From Streptomyces formicae (GTDB lineage Bacteria > Actinomycetota > Actinomycetes > Streptomycetales > Streptomycetaceae): 64,000 bases of DNA. Made by a program: the position numbers and the translations under genes. How positions within the stretch are numbered: the first letter of the stretch is position 1; the number at the start of each line of letters is the position of its first letter. The notes under the pieces are model-generated. The model searched no databases and had not been told where the DNA came from. It was given only the letters and a program-made list of their open reading frames with translations. The DNA is taken from NCBI RefSeq assembly GCF_002556545.1, contig NZ_CP022685.1, positions 6,116,001 to 6,180,000 of the forward strand, read 5' to 3'. Below, one piece after another: positions 44,678-53,396 of the stretch.

Positions 44678-46519
44678 ATGGACGTTATGGGGGACAAGGC
44701 AACTCTGTTGGAGACAGGGCGGTTTGTGCAGCCGGCCGACCGGGAGGATCCCGGGGCGGCGGCCGAAGAAATGCGTCATCGGCTGGCCGCCGAGGCCGGG
44801 GACGTCGACGCGATGAGTGTGCTCGGAAGCCTGCTGCTGCGCCGCGGTGACCTCGACGGGGCCGAAGCGATGCTGCGCGCCGCGACCGCCGAGGGCGACC
44901 GCGCCGCGGCGAACAACCTCGGTGTCCTGCTCCACCAGCGGGGATACGCCGACGAGGCGGCCGGTTGGTGGCGGGTCGCCGCCGTCGCCGGTTCCGCCGC
45001 GGCGGCGCACGCGCTCGGACGGCACCACCGCGAGCGCGGGGACGAGCCCGCCGCCGAGTACTGGCTGCGGCAGTCCGCCGAGCAGGGCCACACCCTGGGG
45101 GCGTACGCGCTCGCCGATCTCCTGGAGCACCGCGGTGACGTCGGGTCCGAGCGCTGGATGCGGACCGCCGCCGAGCGGGGACACCGGGAGGCCGCCTACC
45201 GTCTCGCGCGCGCCCTGGACCGGCGCGCCGACGCGGAAGGCGCCGAGCCCGGTGCCGAGCGCGGCGGGCAGGCCGGGCGGGCCAAGCGGACCGGGGACGG
45301 CGCGCCGTCGCCCGCCGACGAGGCCGAGCGGTGGTACCGCCAGGCGGCCGCGCGCGGGCACCGGCGTGCCGCGCTGCACCTCGGCGCGATCCTGGAACAG
45401 CGCGGCGACCTCAAGGAGGCCGGGCGCTGGTACCTGAACTCCGCCAAGGACGGGGAGTCCAGGGCGGCCTGCGCGCTCGGCTTCCTTCTGCGGGACGCGG
45501 GCGACGAGGAGAGCGCCGCCGTGTGGTGGCTGAAGGCCGCGCAGGACGGCGACGGGAACGCGGCGAACGCGCTCGGCGCGCTGCACGCGGAGCGGGGCGA
45601 GACCCAGACCGCCGAGCGCTGGTACCGCGCCGCGATGGACGCGGGCGACGTGAACGGCGCGTACAACCTCGGGCTGCTCTGCGCCGAGCAGGGACGCACC
45701 GCGCAGGCCGACCAGTGGTACCGCCGTGCCGCGTACGCGGGGCACCGCGAGGCCGCCAACGCGCTCGCCGTGCTGCTGCTGCAGCACGGCGACGCGGCGG
45801 GGGCCGAGCCGTGGTTCTCCAAGGCCGCGGAGGCGGGCAGCGTCGACGCCGCGTTCAACCTCGGGATCCTCTACGCGAGCAGGGACGACGAGGCGGCCGC
45901 CCTGCGCTGGTACGAGCGCGCGGCGGCGGCCGGGCACACCGACGCCGCGCTCCAGGTGGGCACGGCGCGGCTGCGCGAGGGCGACGAGCAGGACGCCGAG
46001 CGGCACCTGCGGTGTGCGGCGGGCGGCGGCAGCGCGGAGGCCGCGTACCGGCTCGGCACCGTGCTCGACGCGCGGAGCCCGTCCGTCGGGCCGCCGGTCC
46101 TCGGCGAGCCCGCGACGGAGAAGACCGAGTGCGAGGAGTGGTACGAGCGGGCCGCCGAGCTGGGGCACCGGCGTGCCCAGGTCCGGGTCGGGATGCTGGC
46201 CGCGGGCCGCGGCGACGTGGTCGAGGCGGCCCGGTGGTACCGCCTCGCGGCGGAGGCCGGGAGCCGGAACGGCGCGTTCAACCTCGGGCTGCTGCTCGCC
46301 AGGGAGGGCAGCGAGCCGGAGGCCGCGCTCTGGTGGACGCGGGCCGCGGACGCGGGGCACGGACGGGCGGCGCTCAGGCTCGCCCTCCTCTACGCCCGGC
46401 GCGGGCAGCTGGCGCAGGGGCAGCGGTGGGCCTCGCGCGCGGTCGAGCTCGGGCCCGCGGAGGTCGCGGAGCGGGCCGCCCGCCTCAAGGAGGCGCTCCA
46501 CCAGGAGCTGACCGCGTGA
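44678..46519 (+). CDS. Sel1-type TPR repeat protein
   Basis: A 613-residue protein made almost entirely of Sel1-like helical repeats of about 36 residues, such as AANNLGVLLHQRGYADEAAG, GAYNLGLLCAEQGRTAQADQ and AAFNLGILYASRDDEAAALR. Sel1 repeats form protein-binding scaffolds. There is no signal peptide, catalytic domain or membrane span, so it is a cytoplasmic adaptor of unknown partner. The ATG at 44678 has only a weak GGTGG site; an ATG at 44687 is possible. It is bracketed by the two tRNA-fMet cassettes. A low-complexity insert at about 185-215 interrupts the repeats. Confidence 0.9.
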   Translation: MDVMGDKATLLETGRFVQPADREDPGAAAEEMRHRLAAEAGDVDAMSVLGSLLLRRGDLDGAEAMLRAATAEGDRAAANNLGVLLHQRGYADEAAGWWRVAAVAGSAAAAHALGRHHRERGDEPAAEYWLRQSAEQGHTLGAYALADLLEHRGDVGSERWMRTAAERGHREAAYRLARALDRRADAEGAEPGAERGGQAGRAKRTGDGAPSPADEAERWYRQAAARGHRRAALHLGAILEQRGDLKEAGRWYLNSAKDGESRAACALGFLLRDAGDEESAAVWWLKAAQDGDGNAANALGALHAERGETQTAERWYRAAMDAGDVNGAYNLGLLCAEQGRTAQADQWYRRAAYAGHREAANALAVLLLQHGDAAGAEPWFSKAAEAGSVDAAFNLGILYASRDDEAAALRWYERAAAAGHTDAALQVGTARLREGDEQDAERHLRCAAGGGSAEAAYRLGTVLDARSPSVGPPVLGEPATEKTECEEWYERAAELGHRRAQVRVGMLAAGRGDVVEAARWYRLAAEAGSRNGAFNLGLLLAREGSEPEAALWWTRAADAGHGRAALRLALLYARRGQLAQGQRWASRAVELGPAEVAERAARLKEALHQELTA

Positions 46520-46596
46520 CGCGCGGCGGGGTGGGCGGGGCGAACGGGAACGGATTTGCGCTGGTCGGGGGCCTGACGTAGAGTTGGGTTCACCGA

Positions 46597-46670
46597 CGCG
46601 GGGTGGAGCAGCTCGGTAGCTCGCTGGGCTCATAACCCAGAGGTCGCAGGTTCAAATCCTGTCCCCGCTA
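46597..46670 (+). tRNA. tRNA-fMet (CAT), initiator, copy 2
   Basis: Identical in all 74 bases to copy 1, with the same initiator features (C1-U72 mismatch, three G-C pairs in the anticodon stem). It has its own promoter-like sequences upstream, TTGCGC and TAGAGT with 17 bases between them, so it is probably transcribed separately. Confidence 0.95.
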
Positions 46671-46680
46671 CTGCAAGGTG

Positions 46681-46710
46681 AAGGCCCGGATCCTTATGGA
46701 TCCGGGCCTT
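46681..46710 (+). terminator. tRNA-fMet terminator, copy 2
   Basis: The same 13-base stem as copy 1 with loop TTAT. Confidence 0.85.
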
Positions 46711-46740
46711 CGTCGTGTGTGGCCCGTCATGCGCGGCGCG

Positions 46741-47874
46741 TCACTTGTGGCCCACCGCCTCCGCGTACAGCTCGCGGTTGACCGCCTTCTTCTCGGGGAT
46801 CCTGTCGCCCTCCGAGACGCCCGCCGCGCGGTACGCGTCCTGGAGGCGGTCCGTGGTGCCCGCGCGGATCTCCCAGTCCATGCGCAGCGACGGCGTCGAC
46901 TTCAGGACCGCCTCGTCCGTCTTCAGGAGCTTCGCCAGATCGCTGACGAAGGCGGGATCCCGCTTGTAGTCGCCCGCGAAGTACGTGTTGACCGTCCTGA
47001 TGTACGCGCGCAGCAGCGCGACGCCCGCGTCCGGGTCCTTGGTCAGCAGGTTCGGGCCGAAGAGCAGACCGCCCAGGGGCTCGCCGCGGGGCTGGCCGCC
47101 CAGGAACGCGTACTGCTTGTCGCCGTCGACCTTGCGCCACACCGGGTCGAGCAGCCAGGCCGAGTCGGTGCCGCCGTTCTGCAGGGCGGTGAGGACGTCC
47201 GCGGAGCCGAGCTGCTGGAACTGGATCTCGTCGAGGCCGCCGCCGTGCTTCTTCAGGGCCTTGTTCATGGGGTACGCGATGACGGAGCCCTTGCCGATCA
47301 TCGTGCCGAGCTTGCGGCCCGCCATGGGGACGTGGGACGCCGTCTCGTTCTTCTTCAGCTTCACCCACAGGCCGCTCTTGGAGTCGGCCGCGGGGGAGAA
47401 GTTGCCCGCCGTCCACTTGATGTCGAAGCCGCTGGTGATGCCGTTCATGACGGCGGCCTCGGGGGCCGCCCACTGGGCGTCGATGTCGCCCTTGGCGAGC
47501 AGGGGGAGGGCGTCGGGGGTGGGCAGGACCTTCAGCTGGACGTTGAGGCCCTCCTTTTTGAACTCGCCTTTTTTCACGGCCATTTGGAGCGGTGCCACGT
47601 ACTCGGCGCTCAGGGTGCCGGTCGCGATCGTGAGGCTGCGCTCCTTGGACAGGGGTCTGGGGGCGGGCGCCTTCGGCGCGCAGCGGGCGGGCTCACGGTC
47701 GGGGTCCAGGTCGGCGGGGTCGGTCCAACTGCCCTTGCCGCAGCCGGACACCGAGGTGACCGTGCGGGGCCCGGCGGGGCTGGAGGGGGCCGCGTCGTCC
47801 TCCTTCGCGCAGCCCGTCGCGGCGAGCAGGACGCCCGCCGCGAGCAGTGGCAGTGCGGTGGTGCGGATGCGCAT
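46741..47874 (-). CDS. ABC transporter substrate-binding lipoprotein (nitrate/sulfonate/taurine type)
   Basis: A 377-residue periplasmic-type binding lipoprotein. The signal has a hydrophobic core and lipobox (LLAAGVLLAATGC, Cys at about residue 21). The mature domain has SLTIATGTLSAEYVAPLQMA and AKGDIDAQWAAPEAAVMNGI, the pattern of SsuA/TauA/NrtA-type proteins. A 60-residue stretch with two extra cysteines (SGCGKGSW, PARCAPK) precedes the binding domain and is unusual. I chose the ATG at 47874 because GGAGG lies 4 bases before it. The substrate is probably an organosulfur or small anionic compound. It follows the permease gene in one operon. Confidence 0.9.
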   Translation of the reverse strand: MRIRTTALPLLAAGVLLAATGCAKEDDAAPSSPAGPRTVTSVSGCGKGSWTDPADLDPDREPARCAPKAPAPRPLSKERSLTIATGTLSAEYVAPLQMAVKKGEFKKEGLNVQLKVLPTPDALPLLAKGDIDAQWAAPEAAVMNGITSGFDIKWTAGNFSPAADSKSGLWVKLKKNETASHVPMAGRKLGTMIGKGSVIAYPMNKALKKHGGGLDEIQFQQLGSADVLTALQNGGTDSAWLLDPVWRKVDGDKQYAFLGGQPRGEPLGGLLFGPNLLTKDPDAGVALLRAYIRTVNTYFAGDYKRDPAFVSDLAKLLKTDEAVLKSTPSLRMDWEIRAGTTDRLQDAYRAAGVSEGDRIPEKKAVNRELYAEAVGHK

Positions 47875-47885
47875 GGTGCCTCCGG

Positions 47886-48764
47886 TCATGACTGGCTCCG
47901 GCCCCGGTCGCGCGGGGCCCAGGGGGTGAGCAACCGGCCCGCGATCCGGACCAGTTCGGAGAAGACGACGCCGAGCAGGGCGACGCAGACGATGCCGACG
48001 AACATCACGTCGTTCTGGAAGAGCGCGCGGGAGTCGAAGATGAGGTGGCCGAGGCCGTCCGCCGCCGCGATCTGCTCGGAGGCGACGATCACCAGGACCG
48101 CGACCCCGGCCGCGATGCGCGCGCCGACGAGGACGGCGGGGAGCGAGGCGGGCAGCAGGACGTGGCGGAACATCTGCCACGGTGACGCGCCGAAGACCTG
48201 GCCCGCGTCGCGGTGTCCCGAGGGCACGGCGAGGACCGCCGCCATCGTGGAGATCCAGACGAAGAAGAAGACGGTGGCGGCGACCAGGGCGACCTGCGGG
48301 CCCTCGCCGAGACCGAACATGTTCAGGAAGACGGGCAGCAGGGCCAGCTTCGGCACGACGTACAGCGCGTCGAGCGTGGGCTCGAGCGCCGCGCGTACGA
48401 GGGAGAGCGAGCCCATCAGGAGGCCGAGCGCGTACCCGGCGACGGTGCCGATCGCGTATCCGGCGAGTACGCGCTTCAGGGTCGCCCAGACGTCCGGCCA
48501 CAGGTCACCGTCGGCCGCCCGGCCCCAGCCGTCCTCGACGATGGTCTGCGGCGCGGGGTAGACGCGGTCGTCGATCCAGCCCTGGACCGCGGCGAGCTGC
48601 CACAGCAGGACCAGCATGGCGGGGACGCCGACGGCGAGTGACAGTTCGAGCGCGCGGCGTCTGCGATGGGTGCGGGTGGGGTGCAGTTCGCGTGGTCCTG
48701 GCCTTCTGACCAGGACGTCCTCGCCGGGGTCCGCGTCGGTGGACTTGCCGGTGACCGTGCTCAT
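47886..48764 (-). CDS. ABC transporter permease (SsuC/TauC type)
   Basis: A 292-residue inner-membrane permease with about six spans (LELSLAVGVPAMLVLLWQLA first). The EAA-type loop ASPWQMFRHVLLPASLPAVL contacts the ATPase. It has an unusual charged N-terminal tail of about 40 residues. The ATG at 48764 overlaps the ATPase stop by 4 bases. It forms a channel for the substrate delivered by the adjacent lipoprotein. Confidence 0.93.
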   Translation of the reverse strand: MSTVTGKSTDADPGEDVLVRRPGPRELHPTRTHRRRRALELSLAVGVPAMLVLLWQLAAVQGWIDDRVYPAPQTIVEDGWGRAADGDLWPDVWATLKRVLAGYAIGTVAGYALGLLMGSLSLVRAALEPTLDALYVVPKLALLPVFLNMFGLGEGPQVALVAATVFFFVWISTMAAVLAVPSGHRDAGQVFGASPWQMFRHVLLPASLPAVLVGARIAAGVAVLVIVASEQIAAADGLGHLIFDSRALFQNDVMFVGIVCVALLGVVFSELVRIAGRLLTPWAPRDRGRSQS

Positions 48765-49537
48765 GCCGCCGCCTCCGTGCCGACCTCGCCGCGCAGCAGG
48801 TCCCACAACTCGCTCTTGAGCGCGGTGAATTCGGGGGTGGTGCGGATCTCGCCCGAGCGGGGGCGGGGGAACGGCGGGCGGCGCTCGGCGATGATGCGTC
48901 CCGGGCGGGCGGACATCACCAGGACGCGGTCGCCGAGGACGATCGCCTCTTCCAGGCTGTGGGTGATGAAGAGGGTGGTGGTGCGGGTGGTCTGGGTGAG
49001 GGCGAGGAGTTCGTCCTGGAGGATCGTGCGGAGCTGGGCGTCCAGGGCCGCGAAGGGCTCGTCCATCAGCAGGATCTCGGGCTCCACGGCGAGGGCGCGG
49101 GCGATCGCCACGCGTTGGCGCATGCCGCCGGAGAGGGCGGCGGGGTAGGCGTCGGCGAAGTCGGCGAGGCCCATGCGGGTGAGCCAGTCCGTGGCGCGGG
49201 TGTTCGCCTCCCGGCGGGGGACCTTCTGGATGTCCAGGCCGAAGCGGACGTTGGCCTGGACGGTCTTCCAGTCGTAGATGCCGTAGTCCTGGAAGATCAT
49301 CGCGGCGGGGCGCTGTGAGGCGGTGCGGATGGTCAACTCGCCCCTGCTGGGGCGCAGGAGGCCCGCGGCTATGCGGAGGAGGGTGCTTTTTCCGCAGCCG
49401 GAGGGGCCGACTACGCAGGTGAACTCGCCGGGGGCGATGGTGAGGTCGATGGGGCCCAGGGCGTGTACGGCTTGGGGGGCTCGGCCGAAGGTGCGGGTCA
49501 CTGCGTGGGCTTGGAGTTTGGGGTGCGGGTCTCCCAC
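48761..49537 (-). CDS. ABC transporter ATPase (SsuB/TauB type)
   Basis: A 258-residue ATPase. Walker A is GPSGCGKSTLL, the Q-loop MIFQDYGIYDWKT, the signature LSGGMRQRVAIARAL, Walker B ILLMDEPFAALD and the H-loop FITHSLEEA. The motif set and the YDWKT segment fit the nitrate/sulfonate/taurine importer family. The GTG start at 49537 has AAGGAG about 8 bases upstream. It is the first gene of the three-gene importer operon. Confidence 0.95.
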   Translation of the reverse strand: MGDPHPKLQAHAVTRTFGRAPQAVHALGPIDLTIAPGEFTCVVGPSGCGKSTLLRIAAGLLRPSRGELTIRTASQRPAAMIFQDYGIYDWKTVQANVRFGLDIQKVPRREANTRATDWLTRMGLADFADAYPAALSGGMRQRVAIARALAVEPEILLMDEPFAALDAQLRTILQDELLALTQTTRTTTLFITHSLEEAIVLGDRVLVMSARPGRIIAERRPPFPRPRSGEIRTTPEFTALKSELWDLLRGEVGTEAAA

Positions 49538-49706
49538 GGGGGTCTCCTTGCGGAGGGCAGGCGGATTTCTGGGCGCCGTCGACGATATGACGCACCGTCA
49601 GATTCTGGAAGGGGTGCGTCTTGGCTGGGATTCGTTGTTCACTGCGGATCGTGGGTGGTTTGTGCCCACCCGTTCCGCCGTGCGGAACGCCTGCCCACAA
49701 ACCGGC

Positions 49707-49740
49707 GGCGGCCCCGGCACCTCTCGGTGTCGGGGCCGCC
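49707..49740 (-). terminator. Hairpin downstream of catR
   Basis: A 15-base stem GGCGGCCCCGGCACC / GGTGTCGGGGCCGCC with one wobble pair and loop TCTC. It lies about 20 bases after the catR stop. The rest of 49538-49759 holds no gene that I can see. Confidence 0.65.
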
Positions 49741-49759
49741 GTGAGCGTACGGAGAAGCG

Positions 49760-50176
49760 CTACGCCGTCGCGCAGTTCGGGCAGATGCCCTTGTACGTGA
49801 CCTCTACGCCCTCGACCGTGAAGCCGAAGCGTTCGGAGTCGGGGAGGCTGGTCAGGGGGTTGCCCGTGGGGTGGACGTCGCGGATCGCGCCGCAGCGGGC
49901 GCAGACCAGGTGGTGGTGGGGCTGGTGCGCGTTCGGGTCGTACCGCTTGGCGCGGCGGTCCGTCGAGACTTCGAGGACCTCTCCGAGGGTCACCAGCTCG
50001 CCCAGCGTGTTGTAGACGGTCGCCCGGGAGATCTCGGGCAGTCTGCCGACGGCGCGGGCGTGCACTTCGTCCGCCGTGAGATGGACGTGTTCCCCGTCGA
50101 GAACCTCGGCCACGACGCGTCGTTGGGCGGTCATGCGCCAGCCGCGTCCGCGCAGTCGTTCCAGTAGGTCACTCAT
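49760..50176 (-). CDS. catR: Fur-family redox-sensing repressor, CatR/PerR type
   Basis: A 138-residue Fur-family repressor. The winged helix has RMTAQRRVVAEVL and EISRATVYNTLGEL as recognition region, the metal-sensing site has HQPHHHLVCARCGAI, and the C-terminal zinc site is CPNC. In S. coelicolor CatR represses the divergent catalase gene and itself until oxidised by peroxide. The ATG at 50176 gives the known CatR length of 138; an upstream in-frame start at 50197 would run into the palindrome. It is divergent from the catalase with 145 bases between the starts. Confidence 0.93.
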   Translation of the reverse strand: MSDLLERLRGRGWRMTAQRRVVAEVLDGEHVHLTADEVHARAVGRLPEISRATVYNTLGELVTLGEVLEVSTDRRAKRYDPNAHQPHHHLVCARCGAIRDVHPTGNPLTSLPDSERFGFTVEGVEVTYKGICPNCATA

Positions 50177-50197
50177 GAGGGCCAGCCTAACAGGCAA

Positions 50198-50211
50198 GGG
50201 ACCTAAGTCCC
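50198..50211. promoter_or_regulatory. DevR/OsdR-like palindrome between catR and catalase
   Basis: GGGACCTAAGTCCC is the exact reverse complement of the palindrome upstream of narG (9101-9114), and its flank continues with GAA as in the DevR consensus. It lies 22 bases before the catR start and about 67 bases before the predicted catalase start point. It might instead be a CatR site. Confidence 0.5.
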
Positions 50212-50237
50212 GAACGGGTGTGACTTTGGACGTTTAC

Positions 50238-50265
50238 TTGACTTAGACAATGTCCATTGTAGGAT
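50238..50265 (+). promoter_or_regulatory. Predicted catalase promoter with Fur/CatR-type operator
   Basis: TTGACT (50238-50243) and TAGGAT (50260-50265) are separated by 16 bases. Between them lies the inverted repeat ACAATG-TC-CATTGT (50247-50260), AT-rich and Fur-like, so repressor binding there would block RNA polymerase. Confidence 0.65.
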
Positions 50266-50321
50266 CGGAACCGGCATACGCCAAGGGACAGGAATCGCAG
50301 GTAATGACGCAGGAGGCGCGC

Positions 50322-51773
50322 GTGACGCAGGGACCGCTCACCACGGAGGCCGGAGCGCCGGTCGCCGACAACCAGAACAGCGAGACCGCGGGCGTCGGCG
50401 GGCCGATGCTGATCCAGGACCAGCTGCTCCTGGAGAAGCTCGCCCACTTCAACCGCGAGCGGATCCCGGAGCGCATCGTGCACGCGCGCGGTGCCGGTGC
50501 GTACGGCACCTTCACGCTCACCCGGGACGTCTCGCAGTGGACGCGTGCGAAGTTCCTCTCCGAGGTCGGCAAGGAGACCGAGACGTTCCTGCGGTTCTCC
50601 ACCGTGGCCGGGAACCTCGGCGCGGCCGACGCGGTGCGTGACCCGCGCGGCTTCTCGCTGAAGTTCTACACCGAGGAGGGCAACTACGACCTCGTCGGCA
50701 ACAACACCCCGGTCTTCTTCATCAGGGACGCCATCAAGTTCCCCGACTTCATCCACACGCAGAAGCGCGACCCGTACACGGGCTCGCAGGAAGCCGACAA
50801 CGTGTGGGACTTCTGGGGCCTCAGCCCGGAGAGCACCCACCAGGTGACCTGGCTCTTCGGCGACCGCGGCATCCCGGCGTCGTACCGCCACATGGACGGC
50901 TTCGGCTCGCACACGTTCCAGTGGAACAACGAGGCGGGCGAGGTCTTCTGGGTCAAGTACCACTTCAAGACCGACCAGGGCATCAAGAACCTCACCGCCG
51001 CCGAGGCCGAGGTGCTCGCGGGCAAGGACCCCGACTCCCACCAGCGCGACCTGCGCGAGGCCATCGAGCGCGGTGACTTCCCGAGCTGGTCCGTGCAGGT
51101 GCAGATCATGCCCGCGGCCGACGCGGCGACGTACCGCTTCAACCCGTTCGACCTCACCAAGGTGTGGCCGCACGCGGACTACCCGCCGATCGAGATCGGC
51201 AAGCTGGAGCTCAACCGCAACCCGGAGAACATCTTCGCCGAGGTGGAGCAGGCGATCTTCTCGCCCGCGCACTTCGTGCCGGGCATCGGCCCCTCGCCGG
51301 ACAAGATGCTCCAGGGCCGCCTCTTCGCGTACGGCGACGCGCACCGCTACCGCGTCGGCATCAACGCCGACCACCTGCCGGTGAACCGCCCGCACGCCAC
51401 CGAGGCGCGCACCCACTCCCGTGACGGCTTCCTGTACGACGGCCGCCACAAGGGCGCGAAGAACTACGAGCCCAACTCCTTCGGCGGCCCGTTCCAGACG
51501 GACCGGCCGCTCTGGGCGACCACCGCGGTCTCCGGCGGCACCGGCAACCACGAGACGCCCTCGCACGCCGAGGACAACGACTTCGTGCAGGCGGGCGACC
51601 TCTACCGGCTGATGTCGGAGGACGAGAAGGCGCGCCTGATCGAGAACCTCGCGGGCAACATCGCGGGCGTCTCGCGCGAGGACATCGCGCAGCGCGCCAT
51701 CGACAACTTCCGCCAGGCGGACGGTGACTTCGGCAAGCGGTTGGAGGCCGCGGTCCAGGCCCTGCGCGGCTGA
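50322..51773 (+). CDS. katA: Monofunctional haem catalase
   Basis: A 483-residue small-subunit catalase that converts hydrogen peroxide to water and oxygen. The distal His is in [11 protein letters not shown], the distal Asn region in [15 protein letters not shown], and the proximal haem-ligand motif [12 protein letters not shown] carries the axial Tyr. Length and sequence closely resemble S. coelicolor CatA as I recall it. The GTG at 50322 is chosen because GGAGG lies 5 bases before it; an ATG at 50304 is an alternative. It is controlled by the divergent CatR-like repressor. Confidence 0.96.
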   Translation: MTQGPLTTEAGAPVADNQNSETAGVGGPMLIQDQLLLEKLAHFNRERIPERIVHARGAGAYGTFTLTRDVSQWTRAKFLSEVGKETETFLRFSTVAGNLGAADAVRDPRGFSLKFYTEEGNYDLVGNNTPVFFIRDAIKFPDFIHTQKRDPYTGSQEADNVWDFWGLSPESTHQVTWLFGDRGIPASYRHMDGFGSHTFQWNNEAGEVFWVKYHFKTDQGIKNLTAAEAEVLAGKDPDSHQRDLREAIERGDFPSWSVQVQIMPAADAATYRFNPFDLTKVWPHADYPPIEIGKLELNRNPENIFAEVEQAIFSPAHFVPGIGPSPDKMLQGRLFAYGDAHRYRVGINADHLPVNRPHATEARTHSRDGFLYDGRHKGAKNYEPNSFGGPFQTDRPLWATTAVSGGTGNHETPSHAEDNDFVQAGDLYRLMSEDEKARLIENLAGNIAGVSREDIAQRAIDNFRQADGDFGKRLEAAVQALRG

Positions 51774-51796
51774 CCCGTACCCCTTGTCGTAGGAGA

Positions 51797-51832
51797 GCGG
51801 CGGGCCGGTTCCCATGGGGGCCGGCCCGCCGC
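51797..51832. terminator. Hairpin terminator between catalase and CBS-domain genes
   Basis: A perfect 12-base stem GCGGCGGGCCGG / CCGGCCCGCCGC with a 12-base loop, between convergent genes. Confidence 0.7.
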
Positions 51833-51837
51833 CGTGT

Positions 51838-52245
51838 TCAGCCCGTCAGGGTGGCGGTGCGCGTCGCCCGTCGGTCGGGTGCCCAGCAGCGGACGATGTC
51901 GCGGACGGAGACGATGCCGGTCGGTTCGTTGTGGTCCATGACGATCAGGTGCCGGAAGCCGCCGTGCGACATGGCGTCGGCGGCGTCCTCGAGCGTCCAG
52001 GCCGGGGTGGCGAAGACGATCTCTGTCGTGGTGTGCGTTCCCGCGGTCTCCAGGTCCGGGTTCTGGCCGGTGGCCAGGGAGTTGAGGATGTCCCGCTCGG
52101 TGAGAATGCCGAGGCCACAGGTGTCGGGGTCCAGGACGACGGCGGCGCCGACCTTGCGGGCCGACATCAGCCGGGCGGCCTGACGGAGGGTGTGGGCGGG
52201 GCCGATGGTGAGGACCATCGAGCTCATGGCGTCGCGGACGAGCAT
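51838..52245 (-). CDS. CBS-domain pair protein
   Basis: A 135-residue protein made of two CBS motifs (MLVRDAMSSMVLTIGPAHTLRQAA, GLGILTERDILNSLATG; then ATPAWTLEDAADAMSHGGFRHLIVMD, GIVSVRDIVRCWA), named here in pieces. CBS pairs bind adenosine nucleotides and act as energy sensors. Stand-alone CBS proteins of this kind are common in stress and dormancy regulons of actinobacteria. A perfect AAGGAGG lies about 12 bases before the ATG. It is convergent with the catalase, and no promoter box was found for it. Confidence 0.9.
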   Translation of the reverse strand: MLVRDAMSSMVLTIGPAHTLRQAARLMSARKVGAAVVLDPDTCGLGILTERDILNSLATGQNPDLETAGTHTTTEIVFATPAWTLEDAADAMSHGGFRHLIVMDHNEPTGIVSVRDIVRCWAPDRRATRTATLTG

Positions 52246-52454
52246 GGGCGTGAGCCACCTCCTTGGTGAATCCGAGGGCTCCCGGTGGGCGAAGGATTGC
52301 CTCCGCTCCCTGCTGGAGAAGGGATTCACAAGTTCACAAGTGGGGGGACTCTCAGAGTCGCAGCCATGCGGGACGTCAACAAGAGGGCGCGCGTGGTCAG
52401 TTCAGGGCGCGCGCCGGTGTGACATACGCCTGTGGGTGGGCCTTCGGCGCGTGC

Positions 52455-53255
52455 TCAGTAGCGCTGGTTGAGATAGCCGAGCAGCTCGTCGTGGAGCAGC
52501 CCGTTCGACGCCGCGGCGTTGCCGCTGTGCGGTCCAGGGCTGCCGTCGAGGCCGGTGAAGCTGCCGCCCGCCTCCGTCACCACGATCGCGTTCGCCGCCA
52601 TGTCCCACAGCGAGAGCTCCGGCTCGGCACAGATGTCGACCGAACCCTCGGCCACCATCATGTACGGCCAGAAGTCGCCGTAGCCGCGGGTGCGCCAGAC
52701 CGCGCGCGTGAGGTCCATGAAGCCGTCGAGGCGGCCCTGTTCCTCCCAGCCCGTCAGGGAGGAGTACGCGAGGGAGGCGTCGGAGAGCCGCGAGACCTCG
52801 GAGACCCGCAGCCGGGTCGCCGAGGTGAGGCTGCGTCCCGTGTAGGCGCCGCCGCCCTTCGCCGCCCACCAGCGGCGGCCGAGCGCGGGCGCGGAGACGA
52901 CGCCGACCACCGGCTGGTAGCCGCCCTCGCCCGCCTCCATCAGGGAGATGAGCGTGGCCCAGACCGGGACGCCGCGCACGTAGTTCTTGGTGCCGTCGAT
53001 CGGGTCGATCACCCAGCGGCGCGGGCCCGTGCCCTCGATGCCGTACTCCTCGCCGAGGATCGCGTCGCGCGGCCTCGCCCGCTGGAGCTGGGAGCGGATC
53101 AGCTCCTCGGCCGCCTTGTCGGCCTCGCTCACCGGCGTCATGTCCGGCTTGGTCTCGACCTTCAGGTCGAGGGCCTTGAACCGGTCCATGGTCTGGGCGT
53201 CGGCGGCGTCCGCGAGGACATGGGCGAGACGCAGATCATCGTGGTAGTCGGGCAT
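52455..53255 (-). CDS. hisN: Histidinol-phosphate phosphatase (inositol monophosphatase family)
   Basis: A 266-residue IMPase-fold phosphatase. The metal-binding motifs are [21 protein letters not shown] and [19 protein letters not shown]. The match to the actinobacterial HisN group, including [19 protein letters not shown], suggests it removes phosphate from histidinol-phosphate, the penultimate step of histidine synthesis; an inositol-phosphate activity cannot be excluded. The ATG at 53255 gives MPDYHDDL, the usual N-terminus. It is divergent from the TetR gene. Confidence 0.9.
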   Translation of the reverse strand: MPDYHDDLRLAHVLADAADAQTMDRFKALDLKVETKPDMTPVSEADKAAEELIRSQLQRARPRDAILGEEYGIEGTGPRRWVIDPIDGTKNYVRGVPVWATLISLMEAGEGGYQPVVGVVSAPALGRRWWAAKGGGAYTGRSLTSATRLRVSEVSRLSDASLAYSSLTGWEEQGRLDGFMDLTRAVWRTRGYGDFWPYMMVAEGSVDICAEPELSLWDMAANAIVVTEAGGSFTGLDGSPGPHSGNAAASNGLLHDELLGYLNQRY

Positions 53256-53396
53256 GAGTGAACAGTATCGATCTCGTACAGCACGAGCCACAGCACCCGT
53301 GTGCGAGCTCTCGACCAGCTCGCGCCGGAGCTATTGACAGTGCTGCCGAGCGCGTCAACTCTGGCACCGGAGCCGCTTCGGCCCGGGGAGGCGACG

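Larger units (their letters stand above)
46597..46722 (+). repeat. 126-base duplicated tRNA-fMet cassette, copy 2
   Basis: Direct repeat of 44378-44503 with a single mismatch. The direct repeats are 2219 bases apart and enclose the Sel1 gene. Confidence 0.9.
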
